A stretch of DNA of 6,835 nucleotides from Pseudonocardiales bacterium (GTDB taxonomy: Bacteria; Actinomycetota; Actinomycetes; Mycobacteriales; Jatrophihabitantaceae): contig JAVEEO010000466.1 of assembly GCA_030840415.1 (NCBI GenBank), positions 1 to 6,835 of the forward strand, in the 5' to 3' direction. A program made the translations under genes and the position numbers. Under the pieces are notes generated by a model. It did not search any database. It had not been told where the DNA came from and saw only the letters and a program-made list of their open reading frames with translations. How positions within the stretch are numbered: the first letter of the stretch is position 1; the number at the start of each line of letters is the position of its first letter. Positions 1 to 5,698 of the stretch are shown one piece after another.

Positions 1-297
1 CTCGGACTGCTCCCGGTCGGCGAAGCCGTCGTGCTGCCAGTGCCGGACGACGAGGCCGGCCCCGGACTCCGGCGTGCGGCGGGCCGGCTCGAGCTGCCAC
101 CAGCGGGCCAGCGCGACGTGCACCGCGGCACCGACGGTGTTGTGCGCCCACGGCGGCCCCTTCGGCGGCGCCGGCCTATCCAGGTAGGTCATCCGGTAGC
201 GCCGTGGGCAGTCGAAGGCGGCAAGCTTGGAGGGGGTCGCCGCGAACAGCGGACGGGGCAGGCCGGCCAGCTCGAGCTGCTCGGGTACCGCGGTCAC
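1..297 (-). CDS. RecB-family PD-(D/E)XK nuclease, N-terminal 99 residues (cut by window edge)
   Basis: The frame is open from a GTG at 297-295 to base 1, giving 99 codons. Visible are a SKLAAFDCPRRYRMTYL block (about residues 23-39) and a hydrophobic GAAVHVALARWW block (about 56-67). In RecB, AddB and Cas4-like nucleases the first pattern (S-x-L-xx-F-xx-CP-xx-Y) opens the nuclease domain and carries the first of four Fe-S cysteines (here Cys30), and the G-xx-VH-xx-L helix carries the motif I histidine (here His60). The catalytic D/E-x-K residues and the last cysteines would lie off the window, so activity cannot be judged. A role in DNA end processing or repair is known only at family level. 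The GTG overlaps the TGA of the upstream TPM-like gene (GTGA), pointing to translational coupling. No strong ribosome site of its own is visible because the preceding bases encode the Gly-rich tail. Confidence 0.82.
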   Translation of the reverse strand, partial: MTAVPEQLELAGLPRPLFAATPSKLAAFDCPRRYRMTYLDRPAPPKGPPWAHNTVGAAVHVALARWWQLEPARRTPESGAGLVVRHWQHDGFADREQSE

Positions 298-1589
298 CAG
301 CTACCGCCGCCCGAGTCGCCGCCGCCACCGCCACCGCCCCAGTCGCCGCCACCGCCGCCCCAGTCGCCGCCGCCACCGCCCCAATCGCCGCCACCACCCC
401 AGCCGCTGTCCTCCTGGGCCGAGTCACGACCGGCGTCGAAGCCACTGTCGTAACCGGCCCCGTACCCGCCGCCTCCGTAGCCACCCCAGCCGCCGCCGAA
501 GCCCCAGCCCCAGCCGGGGCTCAGCGCTTCGGCGATCAGTAGGGTCTGCCAGAACGGCATCGAGTACCACCCCCCGAGGTAGCCGCCGCCACCGGCGAAG
601 TAGTACGGCGCCCCCGGGGTGTAGGCCGGATAGCCCTGCACGGTCTGGCCACCGACGTCGATCTGCCGGGCCTCTGACAGTTGCGGGGCGTTCGACTGGA
701 CCAGCGGCGGCAGCTCCGGTCCGGGGTCCAGGCCGAGCGCCTCGCGGGCGGTCCGGGCCGCCTGCAGGCCCTCGAGGATGCTGCGCCGGGCACCGCCGAG
801 TTGCGCCAGGCTGGTGGCCGTGGCCAGCTGGGAGCCGCCTGAGTTGTAACGCTCGGAGGCATCGGCAAGCGCTTGGCGTGCCGTGGCGTTGCCGCCGGGT
901 TGCAAGCTGCCCACCTCGGCGGCGAGCCGGTCGTAGTAGGGCTGGATCTCCGCGCGGGCATCGGCAAGTGCCTGCCGGTCCTTGCGCTTGCGGCGCCATA
1001 CCAGTGCTCCGACACCACCGGCGCCAAGCACTCCGAGAACTCCGAGGGTCGCCCAGCCGCTACCGCCGGTGGATGAGGTCTCCTCGCTGTTGCGGGAGCC
1101 GGAGCCCGAGCCGTTCGAGCACTTGGGCGCGGCTCGAACCAGGTCGGCGAAGTCCTTGATCGTCTCGGTGAGGTCGCCGTCGGACTGCAGTTGGCTGCGG
1201 TTGTCGGCGACCGCCCGGCTGGCCAGCTGGCCGGCCCGTCCGGCGCACAGCGAGCTGGAGGCCGCGTTGAACGTCCTGCCGACGAACACCCCCATCGTGA
1301 GCCGGCTGCCGGGATCGACCGCCTCGCCGATCCGCACGGCGAGCTGGCCGGCGTTGCCGGCATCCGCAGGCAGCACCGCGATCTTGATGGTGGAGCTCAG
1401 CGCCGCGCCGGCCGCGCCCTGGTCGAGCTTGGCGCCCGAGGCGGAGTCGACGTACAGGTTGCTCGATTGCAGTGCCTCGATCGCCTGGTCGACGTCGGCG
1501 ACTGCCGGGGCCGCTGTCAGGAGCACCAGGCCGATCACCGCCATCGCCAGCAGCGCGGCCGCTCGTAATCGCCTCATCGGCACGCGCAT
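294..1589 (-). CDS. Exported, membrane-anchored TPM-like protein with Gly/Trp-rich tail
   Basis: This 431-residue protein has a signal peptide at residues 1-31 (basic start, hydrophobic core, APAVA before the likely cut). An extracytoplasmic domain follows at about 33-157, with a YVD motif near residue 47, a beta-strand-like IKIAVLP near 68 and a paired Cys115/Cys157. A Ser/Gly linker leads to a TM helix at about 179-198 with a basic RRKRKDR stop-transfer. Then come a helical cytoplasmic segment (about 205-285) and a Gly/Trp/Tyr-rich tail (about 357-431) ending SGGGSW. This order, including a Gly-rich tail ending in a short SxW, is that of TPM-domain membrane proteins (YgcG/Psb32 type), although the TPM part here is divergent; a DUF6676-like label is also possible. 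Function is unknown. The gene lies 18 bp after the putative anti-sigma gene, and its stop overlaps the nuclease start. The ATG at 1589 has a weak GGTGA upstream; an ATG at 1577 is an alternative start. Confidence 0.78.
   Translation of the reverse strand: MRVPMRRLRAAALLAMAVIGLVLLTAAPAVADVDQAIEALQSSNLYVDSASGAKLDQGAAGAALSSTIKIAVLPADAGNAGQLAVRIGEAVDPGSRLTMGVFVGRTFNAASSSLCAGRAGQLASRAVADNRSQLQSDGDLTETIKDFADLVRAAPKCSNGSGSGSRNSEETSSTGGSGWATLGVLGVLGAGGVGALVWRRKRKDRQALADARAEIQPYYDRLAAEVGSLQPGGNATARQALADASERYNSGGSQLATATSLAQLGGARRSILEGLQAARTAREALGLDPGPELPPLVQSNAPQLSEARQIDVGGQTVQGYPAYTPGAPYYFAGGGGYLGGWYSMPFWQTLLIAEALSPGWGWGFGGGWGGYGGGGYGAGYDSGFDAGRDSAQEDSGWGGGGDWGGGGGDWGGGGGDWGGGGGGGDSGGGSW
337..401 (-). 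repeat. 21-bp tandem repeat encoding the Gly-Asp-Trp heptad of the TPM-like tail
   Basis: On the plus strand the element AGTCG/AATCG recurs at 341, 362 and 383, a 21-bp period inside CCGCCACC-type sequence. A shorter 18-bp step leads to the degenerate copy near 401. On the coding strand this gives GGGGGDW heptads with Trp at residues 403, 410 and 417, and Trp397 one hexad earlier. The unit keeps frame, so copy-number change would lengthen or shorten the tail without disrupting the gene. Confidence 0.8.
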
Positions 1590-1607
1590 CTCGTCACCAG
1601 GATCATG

Positions 1608-2609
1608 CTAGTGGCCCGCTGTGCGCCCCGTTCCGTTCATCCACAGGCGCGCCGAGGCCGGTCTGTCGTGCTGGGGATGCGCAGCGCCGGACCGCGCCCG
1701 CGGAGCCGCCGGGCGGTCTGCCACAGCGGCAGGCTGGTCCGATCCGGCCGTGGCTGAGCGGTCCGGCGCCGGTGTCACTCGCCGGCCCAGACCGGCTGCC
1801 CGGGTATTGCCGCTCGGCGAGGCGGGGCTGCTCGATGAAGCCGGGCTGCTCGATGAAGCGGGACTGCTCAGCGAGGCGGGGCTGCTCGATGAAACGCGGC
1901 TGCCAGGCGAGGTGGGGCTGCTCGGGCCGGGCAGTCCGGCGCAGAAGCCGTCGACCCTCGCACTGCTTCCGGCGGCAGCGACCAGCGGCGCGAAGCCGGG
2001 GGCGGACAGCAGCCGCGGAGCGGCGCCGGCTGCCCGGTAGGCACGGCACAGGGGCGCCAGCTGCGCCGCGGTGGGACGGCCAGCTCCGGGAGTGGCAGTA
2101 CTGGTCGCGGCCGGCGAGCTGGCCGGGGCGGCGGGAGACCCGGTACCGCTCGGCGTGGGAGGCAGGTTGTGCATGCGTGAGGGCGGCGGCAGCGGCGCCG
2201 GACCCGGCGAGGGCTGATCCGGGCCGTTGAAGAGGTCGGAGACGGCGTCCTGCAGCGCGGTGGGCAACTGCCCGGCGGCGGCAGCCACCGCGGTACCGCC
2301 GAGTAGCACGACCAGTGCCGCACAGACCACTGTGAACTGCGCGGCTGACCAGCGGCCGGCCCGAGCCAGCGGTGTTCGCTTCGAGGCGGTACCGGATGCG
2401 GCCGGCGTGCCACCGGCCGCGTTGCGACGACGCCGGTGCGCGGCCCGGAAGGCGGCGATGGCCCGGGACCGGCCCTTCAACTCCGCGCTCGACGGGGGCG
2501 CCGAGGCAGCCGCGAGCAGCTGCCGCAACGCGGCCGAGTCGTCGACGGCGCGGGCGAGCTCCTGCTCGTCGGGATCGGGTCGCGACCCATGGCCGCCGGG
2601 GATGGTCAT
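1608..2609 (-). CDS. Putative one-TM anti-sigma factor / ECF partner protein
   Basis: The 333-residue product begins with an acidic helical segment (about 14-36) and the block SAELKGRSRAIAAFRAAHRRRR (about 41-62), then a TM helix at about 90-112. TALQDAVSDLF follows (about 117-127), then a Pro/Ser/Thr linker. A small extracytoplasmic module with Cys188 and Cys223 (LCRAY ... LVAAAG ... FCAGL) precedes a long low-complexity tail. As I recall the family, this matches the actinobacterial one-TM proteins encoded just after ECF sigma genes (ELxGE..AFR, then TM, LPxxLQxxxxxLF, and a two-Cys module). No HxxxCxxC zinc anti-sigma motif is present. The role is inferred from position and topology. I chose the ATG at 2609: extending to the ATG at 2639 would add an Arg-rich stretch with rare TTA, TCA and AGT codons. 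Neither start has a clear ribosome site. The tail after the Ser-Pro repeats (about 266-333) looks uninformative and the true reading frame there is less certain. Confidence 0.7.
   Translation of the reverse strand: MTIPGGHGSRPDPDEQELARAVDDSAALRQLLAAASAPPSSAELKGRSRAIAAFRAAHRRRRNAAGGTPAASGTASKRTPLARAGRWSAAQFTVVCAALVVLLGGTAVAAAAGQLPTALQDAVSDLFNGPDQPSPGPAPLPPPSRMHNLPPTPSGTGSPAAPASSPAATSTATPGAGRPTAAQLAPLCRAYRAAGAAPRLLSAPGFAPLVAAAGSSARVDGFCAGLPGPSSPTSPGSRVSSSSPASLSSPASSSSPASSSSPASPSGNTRAAGLGRRVTPAPDRSATAGSDQPAAVADRPAAPRARSGAAHPQHDRPASARLWMNGTGRTAGH
1807..1925 (-). repeat. 18-bp tandem repeat array (about six units) in the anti-sigma tail
   Basis: Units begin at 1825, 1843, 1861, 1879 and 1897, each 18 bp, with a degenerate unit before (1807-1824) and a partial one after (from 1915). 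The plus-strand core is GGGCTGCTCGATGAAGCG. Units 1825-1842 and 1843-1860 differ only in the last base. In the gene frame they encode PASSSS-type hexads (residues about 238-265), a flexible Ser/Pro stalk. The array is open in several frames, which is why overlapping ORFs appear here. Confidence 0.85.
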
Positions 2610-2614
2610 GACAC

Positions 2615-2646
2615 TTGATAAGCGCCGACGCCGGGGCATCTGTCAC
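2615..2646 (-). promoter_or_regulatory. Weak candidate internal promoter before the anti-sigma gene
   Basis: Reading leftward, GTGACA (2646-2641) is followed after 19-20 bp by TTATCA/TATCAA (2621-2615), with the ATG at 2609 five bases further on. If used, transcription would start at or near the ATG and give a leaderless message, which would fit the missing ribosome site. The spacer is longer than ideal and the boxes are imperfect, so read-through from the sigma gene is equally plausible. Confidence 0.22.
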
Positions 2647-2673
2647 ACGTGGGCGCACTGTGGGCAGATCGCC

Positions 2674-3294
2674 TCAGTCGGTACGGCCACGCTCCAGCAT
2701 GGCGGAGAGGTTCTTCAAGCCGCGGTAGGCAGAGGTGCGCACCGCTCCCGGGCTCTTGCCCAGCACCGCGGCTGCGCTCTTGGCGTCCAGGCCGATCACG
2801 GTGCGCAGCAACACCGCCTCGGCCTGCTCCTGGGGCAGCTCGCCGATCAGCCGGAGCGCGGCGGAGGTGGACAGTGCCTCCTCGGCCTGGACCGCCGTGT
2901 CGTCCTGGCCGGCAACCGCCAGCAGGGTGTCCCAGCCGGCCGGATCGGCGGGGCGCCGGCTGCGACTGCGCAGGTGGTCCAGCCCCCGGTGCCGGCCGAT
3001 GGTGGCGACCCAGCCTCGAAAACCGTCGGCATCGCCGGAGAAAGTGTGCAGGTCGCGACAGACCTGCAGCCAGGTCTCGGAGGCGATGTCCTCGGCGTCG
3101 CGCCCGACCAGCACCGTGAGGTAGCGCAGCAGTCCGGGCTGCACGTGGTGGTACAGCTCGCTGAAGGCCTCTTCCTCCCCCGCCTGCGCAGCCAGCACGG
3201 CGGCGGCCAGCCGGTCGTCGGGCTGGCGGACCGGTGTCAGGAGCGCCCGTTGATCGGGCAGGTCCTCATCGTCGGACCGCAATCGCGTCAGCAT
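2674..3294 (-). CDS. ECF-type RNA polymerase sigma factor
   Basis: The 206-residue product has the two-domain ECF layout. Sigma region 2 spans about 33-115, with DAEDIASETWLQVCRDL at about 66-82 (regions 2.1-2.2) and FRGWVATIGRHRGLDHLRSR at about 92-111 (regions 2.3-2.4, -10 recognition). Sigma region 4 spans about 147-200, with LPQEQAEAVLLRTVIGLD and a helix-turn-helix ending SPGAVRTSAYRGLKNL (-35 recognition). It directs RNA polymerase to a special promoter set. No SnoaL or other C-terminal extension is present. The next gene, 64 bp downstream, encodes a one-TM protein that is probably its anti-sigma factor. The start is uncertain: ATG 3294 sits just before the expected N-terminus but has no Shine-Dalgarno; the ATG at 3405 would add 37 Arg/Pro-rich residues unlike the family; a TTG at codon 5 is also possible. 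Confidence 0.92.
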   Translation of the reverse strand: MLTRLRSDDEDLPDQRALLTPVRQPDDRLAAAVLAAQAGEEEAFSELYHHVQPGLLRYLTVLVGRDAEDIASETWLQVCRDLHTFSGDADGFRGWVATIGRHRGLDHLRSRSRRPADPAGWDTLLAVAGQDDTAVQAEEALSTSAALRLIGELPQEQAEAVLLRTVIGLDAKSAAAVLGKSPGAVRTSAYRGLKNLSAMLERGRTD

Positions 3295-3466
3295 GGGAGG
3301 TTCACGCCCGACGCACCCGCCTCGCCGCTCAGGTCGATCTTTCAGACCGAACTGGCAGGACCGTACCGGATCAGCGGGCCTACGGCGGGGTTGGCGCGGC
3401 AACACTCCGTGCCGAACTGCCGGGTCCGGCAGTGACAGCGGGTGAGCCGGCGGCAGGGGTGAGAAC
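3295..3466. other. Regulatory gap upstream of the sigma gene
   Basis: These 172 bp lie between the 3467-3507 stem-loop and the sigma start and must hold the sigma promoter. Besides the dyad at 3416-3433, CCGAACTG occurs twice in direct orientation (3347-3354 and 3412-3419, 65 bp apart). The minus-strand heptamer TACGGTC (3365-3359) also occurs just upstream of the DUF6458 gene (4023-4017), so it could be a shared -10 element. I cannot assign a convincing -35/-10 pair. Confidence 0.4.
3416..3433. promoter_or_regulatory. 18-bp perfect dyad, operator-like
   Basis: ACTGCCGG and CCGGCAGT are exact inverted repeats separated by GT, 122 bp upstream of the sigma ATG. A two-base centre makes it a poor RNA hairpin (a 7-bp stem with a 4-base loop is the best fold) but a typical shape for a dimeric repressor or activator site. 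It partly overlaps the second CCGAACTG copy. No factor can be named. Confidence 0.45.
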
Positions 3467-3507
3467 GGCCGAAGGCCCGTCCGCGCTGGGCGGACGGGCC
3501 TTCGGTC
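3467..3507 (-). terminator. Strong stem-loop terminator after the DUF6131 gene
   Basis: The arms 3469-3484 and 3490-3505 are a perfect 16-bp inverted repeat (CCGAAGGCCCGTCCGC and its complement) around a 5-base loop; one G-T and one G-C pair extend it to 3467/3507. It starts 30 bases past the DUF6131 stop in the direction of transcription. There is no long T-run on either side (only CGTTCTC on the minus strand), as is common for actinobacterial terminators. It separates the small-membrane-protein pair from the sigma operon. Confidence 0.85.
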
Positions 3508-3537
3508 AGATCACGGCGACTGTGGTGCGCGCCGGTT

Positions 3538-3693
3538 CTAGTAGTAGTGCCGACGGCCACCGACGGCGCGGCCCATGCTGCCCAGGATGGCCAGGATGGC
3601 GCCGATCACGAGCAGGATGATTCCCAACGTCGTCAGGAGGCCGCTCCCGATGATGAGCCCGATCACGAGCAGGATGATTCCGAGGATGATCAT
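3538..3693 (-). CDS. DUF6131-family small two-helix membrane protein
   Basis: This 51-residue protein starts at ATG 3693 behind a strong GGAGG four bases upstream (CTGGAGGCACAATG) and ends with TAG at 3538. Two hydrophobic helices (about 2-16 and 23-38) share the octad GIILLVIG (residues 5-12 and 24-31), joined by a short GSGLLTT turn, and a basic GRAVGGRRHYY tail follows. The layout and GRxVGGRRHxY ending match the actinobacterial family I know as DUF6131, of unknown function. The Gly spacing suggests tightly packed helices. It follows the DUF6458 gene by 54 bp on the same strand and is closed by the 3467-3507 stem-loop, so the two are probably one transcript. Length is typical for the family. 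Confidence 0.88.
   Translation of the reverse strand: MIILGIILLVIGLIIGSGLLTTLGIILLVIGAILAILGSMGRAVGGRRHYY
3602..3681 (-). repeat. 23-bp direct repeat inside the DUF6131 gene
   Basis: Bases 3602-3624 and 3659-3681 are identical over 23 positions, exactly 57 bp (19 codons) apart. They encode the repeated GIILLVIG segment of the two helices. Nucleotide identity, including at third codon positions, suggests a recent duplication or gene-conversion event rather than protein-level convergence. Confidence 0.9.
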
Positions 3694-3747
3694 TGTGCCT
3701 CCAGGCAGATGGTTGCTGTACCTACGGACGGATAGTGCGGTGGTGAA

Positions 3748-3996
3748 CTAGTACCGGGGGTCGACCGGATCGACCGGGTCACCTGGCGCGATATAGGTCG
3801 TCGAGTTGGGCCTATGAATGATATCGGTGCGGCGTCGCCTGCTCACCATGGCCAGCGTTATGAGCAGTCCGGCCGCGCCCACGATCATCAGGATCACCCC
3901 GATGGTACTGAGGTCGACCCCGTTCACCTCCTTGGTGACCGCGAAGGTCAGGATTGCACCGCATGCAATCAGGAAGAGACTCGCTCCTATCCTCAT
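3748..3996 (-). CDS. DUF6458-family small membrane protein
   Basis: The 82-residue protein has TM helices at about 4-20 (IGASLFLIACGAILTFAV) and 30-51 (STIGVILMIVGAAGLLITLAM), separated by a short TKEVNGVDL loop and followed by a basic SRRRRT stop. The pattern IGxSxFLIxxGAILxFAV, then a V-x-x-VD/IDL loop and G-x-ILMxxG, is the actinobacterial DUF6458 family, whose function is unknown. The C-terminus carries a DPVDPVDP repeat that looks specific to this protein. The start at ATG 3996 is supported by AAGGAG four bases upstream. It is the first gene of a probable two-gene unit with DUF6131. Confidence 0.88.
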   Translation of the reverse strand: MRIGASLFLIACGAILTFAVTKEVNGVDLSTIGVILMIVGAAGLLITLAMVSRRRRTDIIHRPNSTTYIAPGDPVDPVDPRY

Positions 3997-4170
3997 CGGA
4001 CTCCTTGTCAGGGATAGACCGTAGCGCGATGCCTTCCGCTGGTGCGAAACGCTCGCTGTCCGGCTGAGTTGGTGCTCCGCGGGACGACGGTTGGACCAAT
4101 CTGGACCTCAGGTGTCTGCTCACCTCACACCGTCAGCGACCGGACCCCCGGATTTGTCACACCGGCCTGC
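3997..4170. other. Gap between PHP and DUF6458 genes (promoter and possible terminator)
   Basis: These 174 bp lie after the PHP stop and before the DUF6458 start. AGGTG (4110-4114) and CACCT (4121-4125) could form a 5-bp stem about 45 bases past the PHP stop, a weak terminator candidate. Near the DUF6458 end, minus-strand TACGGT (4023-4018) lies 21 bases before the ATG and could be a -10 element; a matching -35 at normal spacing is not obvious. No coding potential is seen. Confidence 0.35.
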
Positions 4171-5064
4171 TCACTGTCCGTGTCCGGTAGTCGGCGAACG
4201 GACCACGTCGACCCCGCTGGCATGGCTGAGCAGCCGTTCCAGCGAATCCGGGCTGGTGGTGTCCGAACCGAGCCGGACCGACTTGCGGGTGCCGTGATAG
4301 TCCGAAGATCCGGTGCTGAACAGGCCCAGTTCGGTGGCGAGTTCGGCAAGCCGCGCGCGGTCGTCCGGAGCATGGTCGAGATGGTCGACCTCGATGCCGA
4401 GCAGCCCTGGTGCCACCAGGCTGCGCAATGCCGCCTCGTCCAGGATCCGGCCTCGCCGGCGGGCCCATGGGTGGGCGATCACCGGCACCCCGCCGGCCTG
4501 CCGGATGAGCTCGATCGCCACGTCCACGGCCATCTCGAGCTTGGGTACGTAGTAGGGCGACGAGCTGGACAGCAGGTGGGCGAAGGCGTCGGTGACGGAG
4601 TCGACCACACCGGCCTGCAGCAGCGCCTGTCCGATGTGCGGCCGCCCGACTGCACCACCGCCGGCGATGTCGAGAACCTGCTGCCAGCTGATCGGGTACC
4701 CCGCGCCCACCAGGTTGTCGACGATCGCCTCACCGCGGCCGAGCCGGCTCCGGCGCAACCTCGCGCGTTCGGCCTTGAGCGCCTCGGCCTCGGGGTCGAA
4801 GAGGTAGCCGAGCAGGTGCAGGCTGATCGGCCCGTCGTCGTCGCCGGTGTTGCCATCGTGGATGCAGGAGAACTCGGTGCCCCGGATCAAGGTGAACGGC
4901 ACGTCGAGCCGGCCGACGGCGGCCACGGCCTCGTCCCAGCCGCCGGTGGTGTCGTGATCGGTGATGGCCAGGGTGTGCAGGCCGGCAGCCACCGCATTAC
5001 CGACCAGTTCGGCCGGGGTGTCGCTGCCGTCGCTGGCGGTGCTGTGAGCGTGCAAATCGATCAT
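4171..5064 (-). CDS. PHP-domain metal-dependent phosphoesterase (TrpH/YciV-like)
   Basis: The 297-residue protein is full length for the single-domain PHP family. Metal-binding motifs occur in order: DLHAHST (His5, His7), SDG (Asp12), ITDHD (His37), GTEFS (Glu64), a GRPHIG motif (His142), AHPW (His198) and SDYHG (Asp255, His257). All expected ligands look intact. An Ala/Arg-rich helical insertion (about 91-120) corresponds to the lid region. Characterised relatives are the E. coli RNase AM (YciV/TrpH), which removes nucleotides from RNA 5' ends and hydrolyses 3',5'-bisphosphonucleotides, and the Chromobacterium Cv1693 AMP phosphatase, so a cytoplasmic role in nucleotide or short-RNA turnover is likely but the substrate is not proven. 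ATG 5064 is preceded by AGGGTGA four bases upstream. It lies 49 bp after the PH-domain gene on the same strand. Confidence 0.92.
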   Translation of the reverse strand: MIDLHAHSTASDGSDTPAELVGNAVAAGLHTLAITDHDTTGGWDEAVAAVGRLDVPFTLIRGTEFSCIHDGNTGDDDGPISLHLLGYLFDPEAEALKAERARLRRSRLGRGEAIVDNLVGAGYPISWQQVLDIAGGGAVGRPHIGQALLQAGVVDSVTDAFAHLLSSSSPYYVPKLEMAVDVAIELIRQAGGVPVIAHPWARRRGRILDEAALRSLVAPGLLGIEVDHLDHAPDDRARLAELATELGLFSTGSSDYHGTRKSVRLGSDTTSPDSLERLLSHASGVDVVRSPTTGHGQ

Positions 5065-5113
5065 CGGGTCACCCTACGTGCCCGGCTGCTCGGCGATGCG
5101 TGCCCTTTGTCGC

Positions 5114-5665
5114 TCAGCGCGCGGGAGGCAGCGGGGTTGTCGGATGGTCGCTGCCGGCTTCGGCACGGCGGCGGGCGTTCAGGACCGAATCCGGGCCGAA
5201 CAGCAAGGTCGAGACCTCGTGGTAGAGCCGGTCGGGCCTGGGCAGGTACTCGACCCGGCTCATCGCCTGGTGCTGACCGGCCGATTCCATGACGAAGACC
5301 CCGTAACCCAGCAGCCGGCCCAGCACCGAGCGCTCGTAGGTCAGGTCGGTGACCTTGGTCAGTGGCATGATGGCGACCCGGCGGGTGATCACGCCGTTGA
5401 CGATCAGCACCCGCTTGTCGGTGATGACGAACTCCTCGGTGGACCAGAACCACCAGGCGACACCGAACCATCCGAGCGAGCCGAGCAGCCCGAGCACGCC
5501 GACCACGGCGAAGAACTGCACGTCGCTGAGGTAGAGCACCATCAGCAGGGACAGCAGGAAGACTGCCGCGCTCTCCGCGCCGACCTTGCTCAGACTCGCC
5601 CAGTGCCGGCGGGTGACGACCACCGCCCGCTCTGACGGGATCAGGTACTTGTCGTGATCGGACAT
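5114..5665 (-). CDS. Two-TM bacterial PH-domain (bPH2/YdbS-like) membrane protein
   Basis: The 183-residue protein begins with YLIPSERAVVVTRRHWASL (about 7-25), the usual lead-in to this family. Two TM helices follow (about 30-46 and 50-73, the latter ending WWFWSTEE), then a bacterial PH domain at about 77-155 with the signature EEFVITDKRVLIVNGVITRR, MPLTKVTDLTYERS and LGRLLGYGVFVMESAG, ending in RPDRLYHEV. A basic/Pro tail closes it. The fold sits on the cytoplasmic face of the membrane; function is unknown for most members. ATG 5665 has GGGAG six bases upstream. It follows the 52-aa membrane peptide gene by 33 bp and precedes PHP by 49 bp, so the three are probably co-transcribed. Confidence 0.9.
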   Translation of the reverse strand: MSDHDKYLIPSERAVVVTRRHWASLSKVGAESAAVFLLSLLMVLYLSDVQFFAVVGVLGLLGSLGWFGVAWWFWSTEEFVITDKRVLIVNGVITRRVAIMPLTKVTDLTYERSVLGRLLGYGVFVMESAGQHQAMSRVEYLPRPDRLYHEVSTLLFGPDSVLNARRRAEAGSDHPTTPLPPAR

Positions 5666-5698
5666 CGCGGACTCCCGACGGCGGACTGGGCGGCCGGC

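Noticed and set aside
1..297. Reading the nuclease fragment as Cas4 of a CRISPR system
   Set aside because: The SKLxxF..CPRRYR opening is shared by RecB, AddB and Cas4 proteins; no cas gene or array is nearby, and the sequence resembles the actinobacterial stand-alone RecB-like nuclease.
31..453. Plus-strand Pro-rich ORF of 140 aa with SPPPPPQ repeats
   Set aside because: It is the complement of the Gly-rich tail of the TPM-like gene and of the nuclease start; it has no domain and no ribosome site.
227..1159. Plus-strand 310-aa Arg/Ser/Pro-rich ORF
   Set aside because: Composition is the antisense signature of a GC-rich gene; the minus strand holds a signal peptide and TM helix in a coherent protein.
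1807..1925. Short regular repeats considered as a CRISPR array
   Set aside because: Units are contiguous 18-bp tandem copies with no spacers and no cas genes; they encode a Ser/Pro stalk.
1603..2658. Minus-strand 351-aa ORF overlapping the anti-sigma gene
   Set aside because: Its N-terminal half lacks the TM helix and family blocks found in the 1608-2609 frame. Only its last part, past the repeats, remains a possible alternative tail.
3295..3405. Longer N-terminus for the sigma factor from ATG 3405
   Set aside because: The extra 37 residues are Arg/Pro-rich and unlike ECF N-termini, and they would cover the probable promoter region.
2227..3435. Plus-strand 402-aa ORF
   Set aside because: It lies antisense to a clear ECF sigma factor and to the anti-sigma gene, and shows no recognisable motif.
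3547..3735. Plus-strand acidic 62-aa ORF with repeated DHEQDDS
   Set aside because: It is antisense to the DUF6131 gene; the repeat is explained by the GIILLVIG duplication on the other strand, which has the strong ribosome site.
4042..5292. Plus-strand 416-aa ORF
   Set aside because: It is antisense to the PHP gene, whose metal-binding motifs are all intact.
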